Below, in pieces: positions 60,206-64,000 of a stretch of DNA of 64,000 nt. The position numbers and the translations under genes were made by a program. Location of the stretch: assembly GCA_037903355.1 (NCBI GenBank), contig JBAJFE010000004.1, forward strand, positions 744,001 to 808,000, written 5' to 3'. The first letter of the stretch is position 1; each line of letters begins with the position of its first letter. The notes below the pieces were generated by a model, which saw only the letters and a list, made by a program, of their open reading frames with translations, ran no database searches and was not told the DNA's origin. This DNA is from Trichuris trichiura (taxonomy: Eukaryota > Nematoda > Enoplea > Trichinellida > Trichuridae).

Positions 60206-62489
60206 AGGTACACAACGGAAAAGTTACAACTCGTTAAACGGGAAAAAAAATTATTTGATGACTTCCAGAGTTCCAAATTGCAGACGGAAAGACATCAACG
60301 TTTATACTATTATGCACGTTTAAAAATTCTCAGCATTTATGAACCTTCTTTTAGCCAGCACTTGCCGCACTACGTGACCAAGCTATTAATTAATATATGG
60401 GCTCATATCTACCCGTCGTGCTTGAAATTGCGCTAATGACGGATGTTTTTTTAAGAGTAGTTGGAAATGGCCATATGGACTCAAAATGTTTAGAGCGTTT
60501 ACAGTTTGCCGCCAAAGTAGTTAGGGCAGTTCGACAGAACGGATGATTTGAGGCTCCTACTGGCACTAGTAACCTTTCCATTGCGGTCTTCGATAGCCTT
60601 ACCCTACGAGCAAAGGTTGATGCAGCAGGAATGCAGGCATCTGATTTTTTTGATGTAAAAACGCTGTCACAGAAAATGTTCATGGTATTCCACTTAAAGC
60701 ATTGTTATTCGGTCTTTTAACCATTACAGAATCTTTGGAACCTCTTTAGCTCACACTGTTAGCATTTTCTCCCGCATAGTACGCCCACCAAGAAAACTTC
60801 CCATAACTTGCTTTCATTTTGAAACGCTTCTTTCATTTTGTATAACTGACTGGTTGCACATTCAGCACAACAACACCTTGAGCACTCAAAAAAGGCAGGA
60901 CCGTCCTGCCAGAACAAAAAATTATTCAGTTTTCGCAACTTAAACGATTGATCTACTCAGTAACCATAAATATATAATTACAACGGTTGAGCAGCAGGTT
61001 CAAGGCGGGAATGAGTTTTCCGCAGTTCGAATTCCCAATCGACCTGCTTCATTTAGCAAGATAGATAGATTCATAAGTTTCTGAATGGTCTTGATGCGTA
61101 AGACTCGAAATGACCGGTGTTACAGCTTTAAATGGGCCTTTCATAACTGCCGATTACGGACACTTACGTAGTTATTGAAAGAAGTGTATTCAAGGAAAAA
61201 AACTAAAGTTACGTAGGTTGAGTTCTCTAAATGGACATGTTGGTTTTCTTTGCTGACGCAGAAGCAAAGCCGTCGGATGAATGTAAGTACTGCATGCATC
61301 AGCGAGAAAGTCAAATGCTAAACTTAGCAAACATTGAGAGCCAATTTTTTGTCATTTATCAATAGCGGTAGTTTGTCTACTCTCCATTTTTTTAGTGGAA
61401 GACAAGCATAAGCATTTGAATAAATGCATCTGTTGGGATTCAATAAATAGGTTACCCAAATTATTATCATCGAAGTTATCAAGTTTGCATCATCCCTACT
61501 TCGGACATTTTTCGTTTTTTCGCCTTTGGAGACGGGATAAAAGCAAGGACTTAAAAATTCTTACTTCGCAATAACTTCAGCAAAAAATAGATGTTTACAT
61601 GTCAAGCGACCATTACGAAGCAATCTGTATCCAACCATTAATTTTTCTTTAACTAGGCTTTGAATGACAGTGACTGCAACTTGCTTCTAGCGCAGACAGC
61701 CATTTTGCCCCTGCTTCAGCGTGATAACGCGCCGACTTTTGCTTTTATGTATGCTAAGACCGTGTCTCCCATAAAAGGTCTTCGAACTTGCTAAGCTGTT
61801 TACGCATTAAAATTTTAACACCTGCTTTCGTATACATGAACGCTATGCAACGCGTAACCTTTCGTAATAGGATGGTAAGACTTTCTAATTTGATTTTTTA
61901 GCGCAGGTTTAGACGGCCGGATTCAAAAAACCGCCAGTTTTAATTTTTTTCCATAACAACGCTTAGCGTAAGAATTTTTGTACACAGATACCTTAAAAGA
62001 TCATGGATAGCACAAAAAAGCTTACGATTATAATTCCTTAATGATTTGCAGGACTGTTCAACGTGCAACAATCGTTCAAGAATACCGAACGACAAGCTTT
62101 CAGAGTAATCTAGCATTGTATTTGTCCCACAAGTCAGTCTCGAAGTTTGAGATCTGATTTGCTTTTTTGCAGGGCCAACTTCAGTGATAGTGTGTTTGAT
62201 ATTTAGCTAGGAAACTCATCTGGAGTCTCCACTGCTGATCTAAGCATCATGCGCCGAGAAAGCGTCAGAGGAAAGTGGCAAAGAAAGATCAATTGGAAAG
62301 ACAATAAAATACAACGTGGGGACACTAACGGTTTTGATAAGGGTTTACTGGAATTGTCGAATGATTAGTCGCTTGCCCACAAATTGTTCTTCTTCGCCAA
62401 TTGCACGTAATTCGGTTAATTTAATACAAACTTCTTGATAACGACGCTTTATCGTACTTCGACTTTGTCAGACTTGCGGCTCACTCGCC

Positions 62490-62720
62490 TACTGTAAGTT
62501 TTGGGCCCATGTTATGTCCCTACCGAGACCTAAGCCTAAATATAACTTGGTTTCTTATGGGCATACTTATAATTAACGGGAGAAAATCATGGAAAGATTG
62601 AAAATGAAAATCCAAGAACCCAGTCTTGAATAGCCTAAATATAGGGCTAATATTTTGACTTAGTCTTGGGTAAGGGCAAAACAGGACGATCGGCACGTTG
62701 TCTAGGACATTGATTCTTAA
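62490..62720. repeat. family C-like diverged repeat
   Basis: Contains CCTACTGTAAG at the left and GGGCAAAACAGGACGATCGGCA at the right, with GCCTAAATATA in the middle, in the reversed order expected of a diverged inverted copy. Confidence 0.5.
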
Positions 62721-64000
62721 AAACGGCAAAGCCTGAAGTTCTGAAACACTTTTTTCTTTAGACACCTGGCGATTACTGTAGATGGGACTGAAATCAAGTC
62801 ATTTTGGATGAGGCGACCGCGGGCAGCCTAAACCGAAGCCTAAACTTAAGTCGTATCAGTCTCTATAGCAGTAAACTTTAAATCAGCAGATAATCTAGCT
62901 AAAGCTGACTGCGTTTACTTGAGCTAACGAACTTGACTTCACTTCGATCCACAGAACCCTCCTGGCTTCTAATGGAAAACATTCCTCTTAAATAATCCAA
63001 ATTGGGTGCTTATAACCGTGCTTGTTGTGCGGCAAAAGCGAAGCGAAGTGGGACCCCATGAATTCATGACTAATAAGGTTCAGCATGGGGAATCAGTGCT
63101 GAATCGCCAGTCTTCTTTCCGCCACGTTACACCGTCCTACACAGTTAACATAAAAGCATCAATTTTGAAAAACTATACGCCTTGCAGACTGGACCGATGC
63201 GTTCAGCTGTCAGGTCATAGTCAGGAATGAGTGTAGTCTACGTGCATTCAATAGCATTTATTCAGTGGGCTGTTTGAAAGGGAATGACAGAAGTGCAAAT
63301 AATAAACTTCTAAGTGATAAGAAAAGAAAGCATTTTCAGGCAGAAATAATTAGTCAAAACGCAAAACGAAATTTACCTGCAAATCATTTCACTTTGGCAG
63401 CCGCTCTCTTTGTTACAAAAGTAGCGCGTCTATATCTCACTGTGTTCTCTTAATCAGGGAACAATGTAGTTGTGTACGTTGTCATTTGTGCGTATGAATA
63501 GTTGTTGCACATAATTTAATTTAAGTAGCCTTATTGGGCTTTTGTAAGCGCAGTTATTTTAATCCAGTGACAACGAATGTACGCACTTTTTAAAATATAC
63601 CAACGTTTCGTCCAAATGATAAATTTTACAGTTTGACATTTTCTCTTTAGTACCACCGCAGCATCGACGTGCTGATGAAGAAAAGTAACCGACGAAGCAC
63701 GCGGTTGCATTTAGGTGCGAACACTTTCTAAAGATTCGTTGAGGTAAGTGGTCTATCATATTAATGGTTAAACTAAAACGAACAGTCAGCTTCACTGGTT
63801 AAATTGACAATGAGTTTTTATCGCACAGTTGCATAGGATACTAATCCGCAGCGAATCTGTTGTAGTCGCAGCAATGGTTTTGTGACTTGTCGCAATGTTT
63901 TGCATGTTTGTGTCCTTATTTAGCAGTTATGCAAGTTCAGATATACTTTTAGAGTATTCATAGAGATGGTCGCATAGTTTTTTAAAATATAGCTTCTTTA

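Larger units (their letters stand above)
58427..64000. other. gene-poor right end
   Basis: No reading frame here shows a recognisable domain or conserved motif. Small frames (for example at 62520-62765 and 63006-63230) look random or lie in repeats. What I can support is scattered copies of one degenerate palindromic repeat (family C). It may be intergenic DNA or a large intron. Confidence 0.5.

Noticed and set aside
60990..61050. GCAGGT...ACCTGC segment with GTTCGAATTCC, resembling a tRNA
   Set aside because: Only about 54 bases between the paired ends and no cloverleaf; more likely a chance palindrome.

Overview
The window looks like nuclear DNA of a small invertebrate animal. Genes are split into many short exons by GT-AG introns, usually 44 to 80 bases long. 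The encoded proteins are metazoan, including an AMPA-type glutamate receptor, KIBRA, an E78-like nuclear receptor and an EGF protein. The receptor most resembles nematode GLR-1. Splice-acceptor-like sites 15 to 37 bases upstream of several start codons would fit spliced-leader trans-splicing. A nematode, perhaps of an early branch, is my best guess; this is inference and not proven.

Layout. At 0-0.65 kb is the 3' part of a GCNA/SprT-type protease (+). At 5.7-7.0 kb is a catalytically dead carbonic-anhydrase-related protein of the CA10/CA11 type (+). At 8.05-14.1 kb is a complete 15-exon GLR-1-like AMPA receptor of 917 residues (+). At 14.7-21.5 kb is KIBRA/WWC, 10 exons and 1165 residues (-). 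At 24.8-31.7 kb is NFX1, 12 exons and 722 residues (-). At 33.9-40.0 kb is an E78-like nuclear receptor (-), with a possible further 5' exon near 41.1 kb. At 45.8-46.6 kb is a PRXL2B-type thioredoxin-fold protein (+), followed on the same strand by the inner-membrane peptidase IMMP2 (46.9-47.8 kb) and convergent with MIC60/mitofilin (47.9-50.9 kb, -). At 51.8-52.7 kb is ribose-5-phosphate isomerase (+). At 56.4-58.4 kb is an EGF-domain protein with an unrecognised N-terminal domain (-). From 58.5 to 64 kb I see no recognisable gene.

Where I could assemble complete reading frames (receptor, KIBRA, NFX1, PRXL2B, IMMP2, RPI, EGF protein) the exon lengths add up to whole codons with matching phases, which supports the models. 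There is no overall pathway. IMMP2 and MIC60 both act at the mitochondrial inner membrane, and PRXL2B and IMMP2 are close enough to be co-transcribed.

The most unusual observations are two introns of exactly 26 bases in unrelated genes, several families of palindromic MITE-like elements (one with a perfect 105-base inverted repeat), and dense ATT/AAT microsatellites concentrated in one NFX1 intron.
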